Source: Micromonospora vinacea (lineage in GTDB: Bacteria > Actinomycetota > Actinomycetes > Mycobacteriales > Micromonosporaceae). From it: 64,000 bases of DNA. The position numbers were made by a program, and so were the translations under genes. The notes beneath the pieces are model-generated. The model ran no database searches, had not been told where the DNA came from, and was given only the letters and a program-made list of their open reading frames with translations. The DNA lies in contig NZ_JADOTY010000001.1 in assembly GCF_015751785.1 (NCBI RefSeq), positions 5,704,001 through 5,768,000 of the forward strand. Direction: 5' to 3'. Shown piece after piece: positions 1 to 8,331 of the stretch (position 1 is the first letter of the stretch; the number at the start of each line of letters is the position of its first letter).

Positions 1-787
1 ACGCCAGCGCCACCCCGGCGAGCAGCAGTACGACGGGCAGGGCGAGCACCCACCAGCGTTCACCGTCGAAGGCTCGTACCTGGTTGCCCCAGCCGAGCGG
101 GGAGATCCACGACGGCCAGGCGCTGCGTACCCGGGTGCCGTCGGCGCTCTGGTCGCCGAGCACGTCCCCGGCGGCGCGTAGCACGAAGGAGAGCCCGACG
201 GTGGCGGCGGCGAGCGCGTTGGCGCCGCGTGCGGTGACGGAGAGCTGGGCGGTGACCGCGGCGATCGCGGTGAAGGCGACCCCGACTCCGCCGATTGCGG
301 CCGCTGCCGCGACGGAGCCGGCGAGCGGTAGACCGGCGCCGACCAGGGCGACCGCGAGCAGGGCGGCGGCCACTGTGTTCGCCGCGACGATGACGAGCAG
401 CGCGGCGGTGAGCGACGCGTACCGGCCGACCACGTTGGCGCCGAGCAGTTCGGCGCGGCCGGTCTCCTCGTTCTGCCGGGTGTGCCGGGTCACCGCGAAG
501 GTGCTCAGCAGCGCGACGATCAGGGCCAGCGTCACGTACGTCTCGGCGACCACCACGGCACCGAGGTCGGTGCCGTGGATGGGGCCGTTGAAGGCGCGGG
601 CGACCAGGCTGGATGCCGAGGTGGTGGCGTAACCCAGCCGGGCCTCCTGGTCCGGGTAGATGCCGGCGACGCTGCCGGCGAGGGCGTAGCCGAGCAGGGG
701 TGTGCCGAGGATCCAGATGGCGAGGCGGATCCGGTCGCGGCGCAGCACGAGCCGGGCCAGCCGGGTCGTGCCGGTGAGGGCGTTCAC
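1..787 (-). CDS. ABC-2 type exporter permease (partial, runs off the window)
   Basis: Membrane subunit of the exporter whose ATPase lies just upstream. Reading leftward from a GTG at 787 the frame is open to the window edge. It starts MNALTGTTRLARLVLRRD, then has a hydrophobic segment (IRLAIWILGTPLLGYALAG), a TYVTLALIVALLSTFAVTRHT segment, a charged RQNEETGRAELLGA loop and further Ala/Leu/Val-rich membrane helices. The RTRQNEETGR-type loop is typical of large actinobacterial ABC-2 permeases annotated as tetronasin/polyketide exporters. The start overlaps the ATPase stop (GTGA), so translation is coupled. Only about 262 residues are present; the family is about 500 residues. Substrate is unknown. 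Confidence 0.85.
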   Translation of the reverse strand, partial: MNALTGTTRLARLVLRRDRIRLAIWILGTPLLGYALAGSVAGIYPDQEARLGYATTSASSLVARAFNGPIHGTDLGAVVVAETYVTLALIVALLSTFAVTRHTRQNEETGRAELLGANVVGRYASLTAALLVIVAANTVAAALLAVALVGAGLPLAGSVAAAAAIGGVGVAFTAIAAVTAQLSVTARGANALAAATVGLSFVLRAAGDVLGDQSADGTRVRSAWPSWISPLGWGNQVRAFDGERWWVLALPVVLLLAGVALA

Positions 788-1788
788 CGGGCACCGCCCT
801 GCGGGGCGTCAGCGTGCGCATCGGCGGCCGAGGTGCCAGCGGCCGGAGCGGCCGAGGCGCCAGCGGCGGGATCGTCCAAGGCGCCGGCGTCCGAGGCAGC
901 GGCGGCCGGGTCGTCGCCGTAGTGGCGCAGGAAGAGCTGCTCCAGGGTGGGTGGCGTGCTGGTCAGCGCACGGACGCCGAAGCGGATGAGCTGGCCGAGC
1001 AGCTCGTCGAGGTGGGTGGGGTCGACCTCCAGGTGGGTACGACCGTCGACCTCGTGCACGTCGTGCACGCCGGGCAGCGCGTCCAGACCGGTGACCGGGC
1101 GGGCGGTCTCGACGGTCACCGCCGTGCGGGTGAGGTGGCGCAGCTCGGCGAGGGTGCCGGATTCGACGGTGCGGCCCTCGCGGATGATGCTGACTCGGTC
1201 GCAGAGCGCCTCGACCTCGGCGAGCACGTGGCTGGAGAGCAGCACTGTGGCGCCGGCCTGCTTGACCCGCCGGACCTCGTCCTGGAACACCGCCTCCATG
1301 AGGGGGTCGAGGCCGGAGGTCGGCTCGTCGAGCACGTACAGCTCCACCGGGGAGGAGAAGGCGGCGACGATGGCCACCTTCTGTCGGTTGCCCTTGGAGT
1401 AGGTGCGGCAGCGGCGGGTCGGGTCCAGGTCGAAGCGGTGCAGCAGCTCGTCGCGGCGACGCCGGTCGAGGCCACCGCGCAGTTGACCGAGCAGGTCGAT
1501 GGCTTCCCCGCCGGTGAGGTTGGGCCAGAGGCTGACGTCACCCGGCACGTACGCCAGTCGGCGGTGCAGGCGGACCGCGTCGCGCCACGGGTCGGCGCCG
1601 AGCACCTGGGCGTCGCCGGAGTCGCGGCGGAGCAACCCGAGCAGGATCCGGATGGTGGTGGACTTTCCGGAGCCGTTGGGCCCGAGGAAGCCGTGCACCT
1701 CCCCCTGCTCGACGTTCAGGTCCAGCCCGTCGAGTGCCCGGATGGCGCCGAACGTCTTGACCAGGTTGCCGATCGAGATGACGGGCAT
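784..1788 (-). CDS. ABC exporter ATP-binding protein (DrrA-like)
   Basis: Cytoplasmic ATPase of a drug/antibiotic-type exporter, 334 residues. Walker A is GPNGSGKST (about residue 38), the signature is YSKGNRQKV (family LSGGQ degenerated as in DrrA-type proteins), Walker B is LYVLDEPTSGLD and the switch His is in LLSSHVLAEVE. After the usual 300-residue body comes a roughly 45-residue Ala/Asp/Pro-rich tail, probably disordered. A GGAGGGG ribosome site precedes the ATG. The gene is followed by the permease with a 4-bp overlap, and is divergent from the TetR gene with a perfect palindrome between them, so TetR probably represses this operon. Confidence 0.92.
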   Translation of the reverse strand: MPVISIGNLVKTFGAIRALDGLDLNVEQGEVHGFLGPNGSGKSTTIRILLGLLRRDSGDAQVLGADPWRDAVRLHRRLAYVPGDVSLWPNLTGGEAIDLLGQLRGGLDRRRRDELLHRFDLDPTRRCRTYSKGNRQKVAIVAAFSSPVELYVLDEPTSGLDPLMEAVFQDEVRRVKQAGATVLLSSHVLAEVEALCDRVSIIREGRTVESGTLAELRHLTRTAVTVETARPVTGLDALPGVHDVHEVDGRTHLEVDPTHLDELLGQLIRFGVRALTSTPPTLEQLFLRHYGDDPAAAASDAGALDDPAAGASAAPAAGTSAADAHADAPQGGAR

Positions 1789-1827
1789 GACCCCTCCTGC
1801 CGTTGGCTGCGTCGAGAGTCACCACTG

Positions 1828-1846
1828 TACTGACCGCTGGTCAGTA
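1828..1846. promoter_or_regulatory. TetR-type operator palindrome
   Basis: TACTGACC-GCT-GGTCAGTA: perfect 8-bp arms around a 3-bp centre, in the 109-bp gap between the divergent exporter and TetR genes. Size and symmetry fit a TetR-family operator; that the neighbouring regulator binds it is inferred from position. Confidence 0.75.
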
Positions 1847-1884
1847 GAATCAACGGTGATCGTGCCCACCGGTCAGGACGTCGC

Positions 1885-1890
1885 TAGGCT
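1885..1890 (+). promoter_or_regulatory. Leaderless-type -10 element of the TetR gene
   Basis: TAGGCT ends 7 nt before the ATG at 1898, the spacing expected for a leaderless actinobacterial transcript. No ribosome-binding site precedes this ATG, which supports the start choice. Confidence 0.5.
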
Positions 1891-1897
1891 GGCCGGC

Positions 1898-2839
1898 ATG
1901 ACGGCCGATCCCGCGGACGACACCCGCACCCGGATCCTGCGCGCCGCGCTCGACCTGTTCGCCGAGCACGGCTACCAGCGGACCTCGCTGCGGCAGATCG
2001 GCGAGCGGCTACGGCTGACCAAGACCGCCATCCTGTACCACTTCCCGGCCAAGGAGCACCTGCTCGCCGCCCTGATCGAGCCACTGCTGGCCGACCTGGA
2101 GAGGCTGCTCGACGCCACGCAGGGACAGCCGACCGAGCAGGCCCGGTGGACGGTGCTGGAGGGCTGGGTGGACATCATGCTCGCCCACCGCCGACCGCTC
2201 GGCATGCTCTATCACGACATCGCGCTTGTCGGTCGGGGCGACACATACCATCGATTGATCACGATTGCGATGCGGGCGAACGACGTCATCGCGGGGCCGG
2301 ACGCCGGGCGTCGGGAGCGGGTCCGGGCGGTGCAGGCGGTCGCCGCGTGCAGCGATCCGATCGTCTTCTTCACCGACGTGCCGGACGAGGTGCTGCGCGC
2401 GGACATGCTCGACGGCGTACGCCGACTGCTGGCCCCGCCGCCCACGGACGCCGCAGCCCCGCCGCCCCTGAGCGCGGCAGCCGGGCCGCACGCGAACGCG
2501 GGAGCCGGACCGCACGCGAACGCCGCGGCCGGGGCGCGCACCGAACTCGCGGCCGGGACGCGCGGGACCACGACGGTCCCGGCGTCGGCGCGCGAAACCC
2601 CGGCGCCCGGGACCGAGAGGGACGCCGCTTCGGGGAGCGCGGCCCCGGCGACGTCACCGGGCCCGGCCGGCGGAGCGGCGGGCCGGCGTCGACGGCCGGG
2701 ACGGCCGCCCGCGCTGGGGCGGGAGCAGGTCGAGGCGGCCCGGCGGATGCACGCGGCGGGCACCCACTCGGTGGACGCCATCGCCGCCGCGCTGGGTGTC
2801 TCGCGGGCCACCGTCTACCGCCACCTGACCACGCAATAA
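1898..2839 (+). CDS. TetR-family regulator with C-terminal resolvase-type HTH
   Basis: DNA-binding repressor, 313 residues, longer than the usual 190-220. Residues about 10-55 form the TetR HTH (RTRILRAALDLFAEHGY, then TSLRQIGERLRLTKTAILYHF). A ligand-binding helical body follows to about residue 180. Residues about 180-262 are an Ala/Pro/Gly-rich linker with a duplicated GPHANA motif. The last 50 residues (GRRRRPGRPPALGREQVEAA, ending in LGVSRATVYRHL) match the C-terminal HTH of Hin/resolvase recombinases. The protein may thus touch DNA at two places. It is divergent from the ABC exporter and probably controls it. A GTG at 1857 is an alternative start; the ATG is preferred because of the TAGGCT element 7 nt upstream. 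Confidence 0.88.
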   Translation: MTADPADDTRTRILRAALDLFAEHGYQRTSLRQIGERLRLTKTAILYHFPAKEHLLAALIEPLLADLERLLDATQGQPTEQARWTVLEGWVDIMLAHRRPLGMLYHDIALVGRGDTYHRLITIAMRANDVIAGPDAGRRERVRAVQAVAACSDPIVFFTDVPDEVLRADMLDGVRRLLAPPPTDAAAPPPLSAAAGPHANAGAGPHANAAAGARTELAAGTRGTTTVPASARETPAPGTERDAASGSAAPATSPGPAGGAAGRRRRPGRPPALGREQVEAARRMHAAGTHSVDAIAAALGVSRATVYRHLTTQ

Positions 2840-2884
2840 TGAGACGGTTTCAAGACTGTTTCGAGACGGTTGTGAGTCGGGAAC

Positions 2885-4678
2885 TCAGGCCGCCAGCGTG
2901 GCGTAGCGGCCGTTGCGGTCCAGCAGGCTGTCGTGGGTGCCGGCCTCGACGATGCGACCGTGGTCGAGCACCGCGATCTGGTCGGCGTCGCGGACGGTGG
3001 AGAGCCGGTGCGCGATGGTGATCGTGGTGCGCCCCTGGGCGAGCACGTCGAACGCCCGCTGCACGGCGCGTTCGGTCTCGGTGTCCAGTGCGCTGGTGGC
3101 CTCGTCGAGGACGAGGATGCGCGGGTCGCGCAGCAGCGTCCGGGCGATGGCGAGGCGCTGCTTCTCACCGCCGGAGAACCGGTGGCCGCGGGAACCGACC
3201 ACTGTGTCGTACCCGTCGGGCAGCCCGGCGATGAGGTCGTGGATCTGGGCGGCGCGGGCGGCGTCCTCGATCTCGGTGTCGGTGGCCTCCGGCCGGGCGT
3301 AGCGCAGGTTCTCCCGGACGGTGGTGTGCAGCAGGTACGTCTCCTGGCTGACCACCCCGACGATCGCGGCGAGGTCGGCCAGGCGCAGGTCGCGCAGGTC
3401 GACGCCGTCGACGGTGATCCGGCCGGCGGTCGGGTCGTGCAGCCGGCTGACCAGCCCGGCGAGGGTGCTCTTGCCGGAGCCGGTCTCGCCGACCAGGGCG
3501 AGGCTGGTGCCGGCGGGCACGTCGAGGGTGACCCCGGCGAGGGCGGCGGTGTCACTGCCCGGGTAGCCGAAGGTGACGTCCTCCAGGCGCAGATGGCCGC
3601 GCACGTGGGCAGGGTCGAGGCGGACCGGCTCGGCGGGGTCGGCCACGTCGACCGGCAGGTCCAGGTATTCGAAGATCCGGGCGAAGAGCGCCAGCGACGC
3701 GGTGAGCGAGACCCCCACGTTGAGCAGCCCCATCAGCGGCCGGAACAGGCCGCCCTGCAGGGCGGTGAAGGCGACCAGGGTGCCGATGCTCAGCGTGCCG
3801 GCGGTGCCGGGCAGCCCGGCGGCGAGGTAGATGACCGCCGGTACGGCGGCGAAGATGATGCTCATCGAGGCCATCCGCCAGCGGCCGGCCAGCTCACTGC
3901 GCAGTTCCAGGTCGACCAGGCGGGCCGAGGAGGCGGTGAACCGGTCGATCAGCGCGGGGCCGGTGCCGAGGGTCTTCGCCAGTTGTACGCCGCTGATCGA
4001 GAGCCCCTCCTCGACTGTGACGTTGAGGTCGGCGAGTTCGCGTTGCCGCTGGGCGGTGATCTCGCGGCGCATCCGGGCGACCCGTCGGGTCAGCCAGATG
4101 GCCGGCGGCAGCACCACGAGCGAGACCAGGGAGAGCTGCCAGGAGAGCGCGACCATGGCGACCACTGTGGCGACCACCGTGGTGAGGTTGGCGGCGACGG
4201 CGGTGGCGGTGGAGGTGACCACCGACTGCATGCCGCCGATGTCGTTGGTGATGCGGGACTGCACCTCGCCGGTGCGGGTGCGGGTGAAGAAGCCGAGCGA
4301 CTGGCGCTGGAGGTGGCTGAAGACGTCGGTACGCAGCCGGTGCATGACCCGCTGGCCGACCTGGGTGGAGATCCAGGTCTGCACGACGCCGAGGGCTGAG
4401 GTCACCGCCGCGACGGCGACCATGCCGAGGACCAGCCAGACCAGCAGCGTCACGTCGCCCTGCGGCAGGGCCCGGTCGATCACGGCGCGCAGCAGGAACG
4501 GGCTGGCCATCGCGATGATCGAGGAGACCACGATGATCGCGGTGACGGCGGCCAGTGCGGGCCGGTGGGGGGTGAACAGGCGACCGATGCGGCGCAGCGA
4601 CACCTGACGGGCCTGGGCCTTCTCTTCGGCGCTGAGGGTGCGGTGGCCGCGGTCGCGGCCCTTCGGGGTGGGTTCCAA
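2885..4678 (-). CDS. ABC multidrug exporter half-transporter (MsbA/LmrA-like)
   Basis: Fused membrane and ATPase subunit, probably a homodimeric exporter in the plasma membrane. Six membrane helices occupy about residues 40-320; the ATPase follows with Walker A GETGSGKST, signature FSGGEKQRL, Walker B ILVLDEATSAL and the H-loop in ITIAHRLSTV. I place the start at a TTG (position 4678, MEPTPKGRDRG, 597 residues) because AAAGG lies 9-10 nt upstream. The open frame reaches an ATG at 4741, but that would run through the palindromes shared with the divergent MarR gene. Those palindromes suggest that MarR represses this exporter. Confidence 0.9.
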   Translation of the reverse strand: MEPTPKGRDRGHRTLSAEEKAQARQVSLRRIGRLFTPHRPALAAVTAIIVVSSIIAMASPFLLRAVIDRALPQGDVTLLVWLVLGMVAVAAVTSALGVVQTWISTQVGQRVMHRLRTDVFSHLQRQSLGFFTRTRTGEVQSRITNDIGGMQSVVTSTATAVAANLTTVVATVVAMVALSWQLSLVSLVVLPPAIWLTRRVARMRREITAQRQRELADLNVTVEEGLSISGVQLAKTLGTGPALIDRFTASSARLVDLELRSELAGRWRMASMSIIFAAVPAVIYLAAGLPGTAGTLSIGTLVAFTALQGGLFRPLMGLLNVGVSLTASLALFARIFEYLDLPVDVADPAEPVRLDPAHVRGHLRLEDVTFGYPGSDTAALAGVTLDVPAGTSLALVGETGSGKSTLAGLVSRLHDPTAGRITVDGVDLRDLRLADLAAIVGVVSQETYLLHTTVRENLRYARPEATDTEIEDAARAAQIHDLIAGLPDGYDTVVGSRGHRFSGGEKQRLAIARTLLRDPRILVLDEATSALDTETERAVQRAFDVLAQGRTTITIAHRLSTVRDADQIAVLDHGRIVEAGTHDSLLDRNGRYATLAA

Positions 4679-4698
4679 GGGGGCACTACCTTTCGTCG

Positions 4699-4721
4699 GC
4701 AATATTGCTGAGGTTACCTCA
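4699..4721. promoter_or_regulatory. Two adjacent palindromes, candidate MarR operator
   Basis: GCAATATTGC (4699-4708) is directly followed by TGAGGT-T-ACCTCA (4709-4721); both are perfect palindromes in the gap between the divergent ABC exporter and MarR genes. The A/T content stands out here. They would cover both promoters. Binding by the neighbouring MarR is inferred from position. Confidence 0.6.
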
Positions 4722-4748
4722 TCATGAGGGAGCAACCACATATCCTGC

Positions 4749-4754
4749 TACCGT
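4749..4754 (+). promoter_or_regulatory. Leaderless-type -10 element of the MarR gene
   Basis: TACCGT ends 6 nt before the GTG at 4761; no ribosome-binding site is visible. A second possible -10, TATCCT, lies at 4741-4746. Confidence 0.45.
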
Positions 4755-4760
4755 ATTCCG

Positions 4761-5192
4761 GTGACCGAGCACACCGTCGACAGCGCCGACGACGAGAGCC
4801 TGGCGGAGACGTTCTGGGCCGTGGCGTCCCGTCTGCGCCGGCAGACCCGCGACTCACTGGCGCCCTGGGATGTCACCCCCAGCCAGTCTCGAGCCCTCGG
4901 CGTGCTGGCCCGCCACGGCGAGGTACGCCCCGGCACCCTCGCCGAGCACCTGCGCATCGCGCCCCGCTCGGCGACCGAGGTCGTCGACGACCTCCAGACC
5001 CGAGGGCTGGTCGAGCGCCGACCCGACCCGGGCGACCGCCGGGCGACACTTGTCGCGCTCACCGAGGAGGGCGACCGCGTCAGCACCGCCATCCGGGCCG
5101 CGCGCCGGGCCGAGGCCGACCGCTTCTTCGGCCACCTCAACGACACCGACCGCGCCGAGCTGGCCCGCATCCTGCGCACCCTGCGCGGCTGA
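4761..5192 (+). CDS. MarR-family transcriptional regulator
   Basis: Winged-helix repressor of 143 residues, normal for MarR. The recognition helix and wing are seen in LAEHLRIAPRSATEVVDDL and LVERRPDPGDRRATLVAL, with the conserved D-x-R-D/R wing motif. It is divergent from the ABC exporter and shares palindromic sites with it, the usual layout of a MarR repressor with the pump it controls. Ligand unknown. Confidence 0.9.
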   Translation: MTEHTVDSADDESLAETFWAVASRLRRQTRDSLAPWDVTPSQSRALGVLARHGEVRPGTLAEHLRIAPRSATEVVDDLQTRGLVERRPDPGDRRATLVALTEEGDRVSTAIRAARRAEADRFFGHLNDTDRAELARILRTLRG

Positions 5193-5290
5193 CGGGTTTG
5201 CCCGCCGCGCGCACGGGTAGCCAGCGCCCCCGTCCGGTCGGCGGGACCGGCCGGCACCGGTCGGGGGCGAGGTGACGGGAGGCCCGGCTG

Positions 5291-7075
5291 ATGTGCGGGA
5301 TCAGCGGGGAGGCGCGGTTCGACGGCCACTCGCCCGACGCGGCGGCGGTCACCCGGATGACCGAGGCGATGCGCTCACGCGGCCCGGACGACGAGGGGCT
5401 GTTCACCGACGGTTGGGTGACCCTGGGGCACCGCCGGCTGACCATCATCGACCTGTCCGAGGCGGGCGGGCAGCCGATGGTCCGCGACGACCTGGGCCTG
5501 GCCCTGGTCTTCAACGGCTGCATCTACAACTACCCGGAGCTGCGCGAGGAGCTACGCCGGGCCGGGTACGCCTTCCACTCCACCAGCGACACCGAGGTGA
5601 TCCTGGTGGCGTACGCCCACTGGGGTGAACGGTTCGTCGACCACCTGGTCGGCATGTTCGCGATCGGGCTGGTCGACCGGGTCCGGCGGCGACTGATCCT
5701 GGCCCGCGACCGGCTCGGCATCAAACCGCTCTACCTCGCCGAGACACCGGGCCGGCTGCGGTTCGCCTCCACCCTACCCGCGCTGCTGCGGGCCGGCGAC
5801 GTCGACACCGGCATCGACCCGGTGGCGCTGCACCACTACCTGTCCTGGCACTCCATTGTGCCCGCGCCCCGGACCGTGCTGCGCGGCGTGCGCAAGCTGC
5901 CACCGGCCACCCTGCGGGTGATCGAGGCGGACGGGCGCAGCCGCGAGGAGGTCTACTGGCGACCCGACTACGTGCGGGAGCCCGCCGACGCGGGGATGGA
6001 CGCCGCCGACTGGCGGGCCGCGATCGGCGACGCGCTGCGTGCGGCGGTACGCCGACGGTTGGTCGCCGACGTGCCGGTGGGGGTGCTGCTCTCCGGTGGA
6101 CTGGACTCCAGCCTGATCGTGGCGTTGCTCGCCGAGGCCGGCCAGCAACACCTGCGGACGTTCAGCATCGGCTTCGACAGCCACGACGGGGAGTCCGGCG
6201 ACGAGTTCCACTACTCGGACCTGGTGGCCCGTTCGTACGACACCGACCACCATCGGATCCGACTGGCCGACGACGACCTGGTGCCCGCCGTCCGACGAGC
6301 CGTGCTGGCGATGACCGAGCCGATGGGCAGCCACGACGTGGTCGCCTTCCACCTGCTCTCCGAGCAGGTGGCGCAACACGTGAAGGTGGCCCAGTCGGGG
6401 CAGGGCGCCGACGAGGTGTTCGCCGGCTACGGCTACCACCAGCCACTGGTCGAGGCGCCCCGGCACGGCGCCGCCGAGACGTTCGCCGCCGCGTTCTTCG
6501 ACCGCGACCATGACGAGTTGCGCCGCATCGTCGGCCCGGCGTACGCGCTGGAGCACGACGCCAGCCGGGACCTGCTCGCCGGGCACCTAGCCGCACCTGG
6601 GGCGCAGACCGCGCTGGACGCCGTGCTGCGTCTGGACACCCACCTGATGCTTCCGGACGACCCGGTCAAGCGGGTGGACAGCATGAGCATGGCGTGGGGT
6701 CTGGAGGTGCGTACGCCCTTCCTCGACCAGGACCTGGTCACCCTGGCCGCGCACTGCCCGCCGGAGCACAAGGTCGCCCAGGGCGGCAAGGGCGTGCTCA
6801 AGGAGGTCGCCCGGGAGGTGCTGCCGGCCGAGGTGATCGACCGGCCGAAGGGCTACTTCCCGGTGCCGGCGCTGCGCAAGGTGGACGGTCCGGTGCGCGA
6901 GCTGGTCGCCGAGGCGTTGCAGGCGCCGGCCGCGCGCGAGCGAGGGCTGTTCCGCCCGGAGTACGTGGCCCACCTGCTCGCCGAGCCGGACCGGGCGGAG
7001 GCGGCGGCCGGCAGCAACAAGCTGTGGCAGCTCGGCCTGCTGGAGCTGTGGCTCCAGACCCACGACATCCGTTGA
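5291..7075 (+). CDS. Class II glutamine amidotransferase, asparagine-synthase type (N-acetylglutaminylglutamine amidotransferase-like)
   Basis: 594-residue enzyme that would hydrolyse glutamine and transfer ammonia to an adenylated carboxylate. The N-terminal Ntn domain begins MCGISGE with Cys2 as nucleophile, followed by RSRGPDDEG, GHRRLTIIDLS and FNGCIYNY; the synthase domain has the ATP loop SGGLDSS near residue 266 and QGADEVFAGYG. The start has GGGAGG 8 nt upstream. The pattern MCGISGEARFDG with HHYLSWHSIVPAPRT resembles the amidotransferase that makes the osmolyte N-acetylglutaminylglutamine amide more than ordinary AsnB; this subfamily call is from memory of the family. The usual partners, an acetyltransferase-ligase and an M42 peptidase, are not adjacent. 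Confidence 0.85.
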   Translation: MCGISGEARFDGHSPDAAAVTRMTEAMRSRGPDDEGLFTDGWVTLGHRRLTIIDLSEAGGQPMVRDDLGLALVFNGCIYNYPELREELRRAGYAFHSTSDTEVILVAYAHWGERFVDHLVGMFAIGLVDRVRRRLILARDRLGIKPLYLAETPGRLRFASTLPALLRAGDVDTGIDPVALHHYLSWHSIVPAPRTVLRGVRKLPPATLRVIEADGRSREEVYWRPDYVREPADAGMDAADWRAAIGDALRAAVRRRLVADVPVGVLLSGGLDSSLIVALLAEAGQQHLRTFSIGFDSHDGESGDEFHYSDLVARSYDTDHHRIRLADDDLVPAVRRAVLAMTEPMGSHDVVAFHLLSEQVAQHVKVAQSGQGADEVFAGYGYHQPLVEAPRHGAAETFAAAFFDRDHDELRRIVGPAYALEHDASRDLLAGHLAAPGAQTALDAVLRLDTHLMLPDDPVKRVDSMSMAWGLEVRTPFLDQDLVTLAAHCPPEHKVAQGGKGVLKEVAREVLPAEVIDRPKGYFPVPALRKVDGPVRELVAEALQAPAARERGLFRPEYVAHLLAEPDRAEAAAGSNKLWQLGLLELWLQTHDIR

Positions 7076-7101
7076 GGCATCGGTCCGCCGCACGCGCGCG
7101 G

Positions 7102-8235
7102 TCAGCCGGCGGCCGTGCGGACGACCAGGTCGTCGAGGACCGCGCGCAGGTCACCGGCGCGGTCCAGCACCTGCCGCTGCCGGGTGGCGCCGGTGCCGTC
7201 GCGGCGCAGCCGGGCGAGCTGCGCCAACACGTACCCGAGGTCGCCGTGGCGCAGGAGGGCCGGGGCGATCACCGCCATCAGCTCGTCGACGAGTGCCCAG
7301 GCGGGCCGGGTGCCACCGGCGCGCAGGTCGATCAGATCGCCGTCGAGACCGTCGTGGGCGGCCCGCCAGTGCGCCGCGGCGACGAGGCAGTCCCGGACGT
7401 CCGGGGCGCTCACCCCGGCGCGTACGTCGTCGACGAGGGTGGCCACGAGGGACCGGACCAGCGCGGCGACGAGCACCGCGTCGTCCACCTCGGTGCAGAC
7501 GTCACCGACCCGCACCTCCACCGTCGGATACGTCGGCGACGGCCGGGCGTACCAGTAGACCATCGCCGCGTCGAGCATGATGCCGGCGGCGATCAGCTGG
7601 TCGACAGTGCGGTCGTAGTCGGCGGCGGAGTCGAAGTACGGCGTCGGTCCGATGCTGGGCCACCGTTCCAGCTGCATCGCGCGCCAGCTGGCGTGCCCGG
7701 TGTCGTACCCGTCGTGCAGTGGCGAGTTGGTGGTGATCGCCTGCACCACCGGCAGCCACACCCGCAGGTGGTTGCAGACCTGCACGGCCAGTTCCCGGTC
7801 GGACAGTCCGACGTGCACGTGGCAGCCGCACACCGCCGGGTCGTGCGCCACCGGCCCGTACCGGCGTGACATCGCGTGGTACCGCGGTTCGTCGGGGACC
7901 GTCCGGTGCGGTTCGGCAACCGGGGTGGCGCCGACCGCCACCAGCCGGGCCCCGGCCGCCGTGGCGGCCTCGGCGGCGGAGCGCCTCAACGCCACCAGGT
8001 GTGCGCGCAGTTCGGTGAGGCCGGCGCAGACCGGGGTGACCATCTCCACCATGCTGTGCCGGAACTCCTGGCGGCTCTGGTCGCGGGCGGGGCCGCGCAG
8101 CGCGGCGAGCACCTGGTCGGCGACCGGGAGGTTCCAGCCGCTGCCCGGGTCGAGCAGCAGGTACTCCTCCTCCACGCCGAGGGTGAGGGTGGACAGGTCG
8201 GGTGCGGTGTCGACGGCGGTCGGACGGTACGCCAT
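7102..8235 (-). CDS. Carboxylate-amine ligase, glutamate-cysteine ligase family 2 (YbdK-like)
   Basis: 377-residue GCS2-family enzyme, which in characterised members joins glutamate to cysteine or another amine using ATP. Seen: LTLGVEEEYLLLDP at the N-terminus (family GxE-E-E signature), GCHVHVGLSDRE, and TVEVRVGDVCTE. Start ATG at 8235 has GGGAGGGG just upstream; the frame is open further up but without homology. The gene converges on the amidotransferase with a 26-bp gap. True substrate is unknown: actinobacteria often carry several GCS2 paralogues that do not make glutathione, which most of them lack. Confidence 0.87.
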   Translation of the reverse strand: MAYRPTAVDTAPDLSTLTLGVEEEYLLLDPGSGWNLPVADQVLAALRGPARDQSRQEFRHSMVEMVTPVCAGLTELRAHLVALRRSAAEAATAAGARLVAVGATPVAEPHRTVPDEPRYHAMSRRYGPVAHDPAVCGCHVHVGLSDRELAVQVCNHLRVWLPVVQAITTNSPLHDGYDTGHASWRAMQLERWPSIGPTPYFDSAADYDRTVDQLIAAGIMLDAAMVYWYARPSPTYPTVEVRVGDVCTEVDDAVLVAALVRSLVATLVDDVRAGVSAPDVRDCLVAAAHWRAAHDGLDGDLIDLRAGGTRPAWALVDELMAVIAPALLRHGDLGYVLAQLARLRRDGTGATRQRQVLDRAGDLRAVLDDLVVRTAAG

Positions 8236-8318
8236 GGCCCCTCCCATCCCCTGCTGCGGCGGTGCCTCGGGTTCCCGGCCTACCCCGATGACAAACCCGC
8301 GGAGGCCAGGTAGCGCCC

Positions 8319-8324
8319 TAGCAT
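8319..8324 (+). promoter_or_regulatory. Leaderless-type -10 element of the DUF885 gene
   Basis: TAGCAT ends 7 nt before the ATG at 8332, with no ribosome-binding site between. Confidence 0.45.
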
Positions 8325-8331
8325 TGCTCCA

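Noticed and set aside
2933..4399. 488-codon frame antisense to the ABC exporter
   Set aside because: Gly/Asp/Glu-rich shadow with no motif; the exporter strand has all ABC motifs.
1..4741. Antibiotic biosynthetic cluster edge
   Set aside because: Two drug-type exporters occur, but no PKS, NRPS or tailoring set; more likely general resistance.
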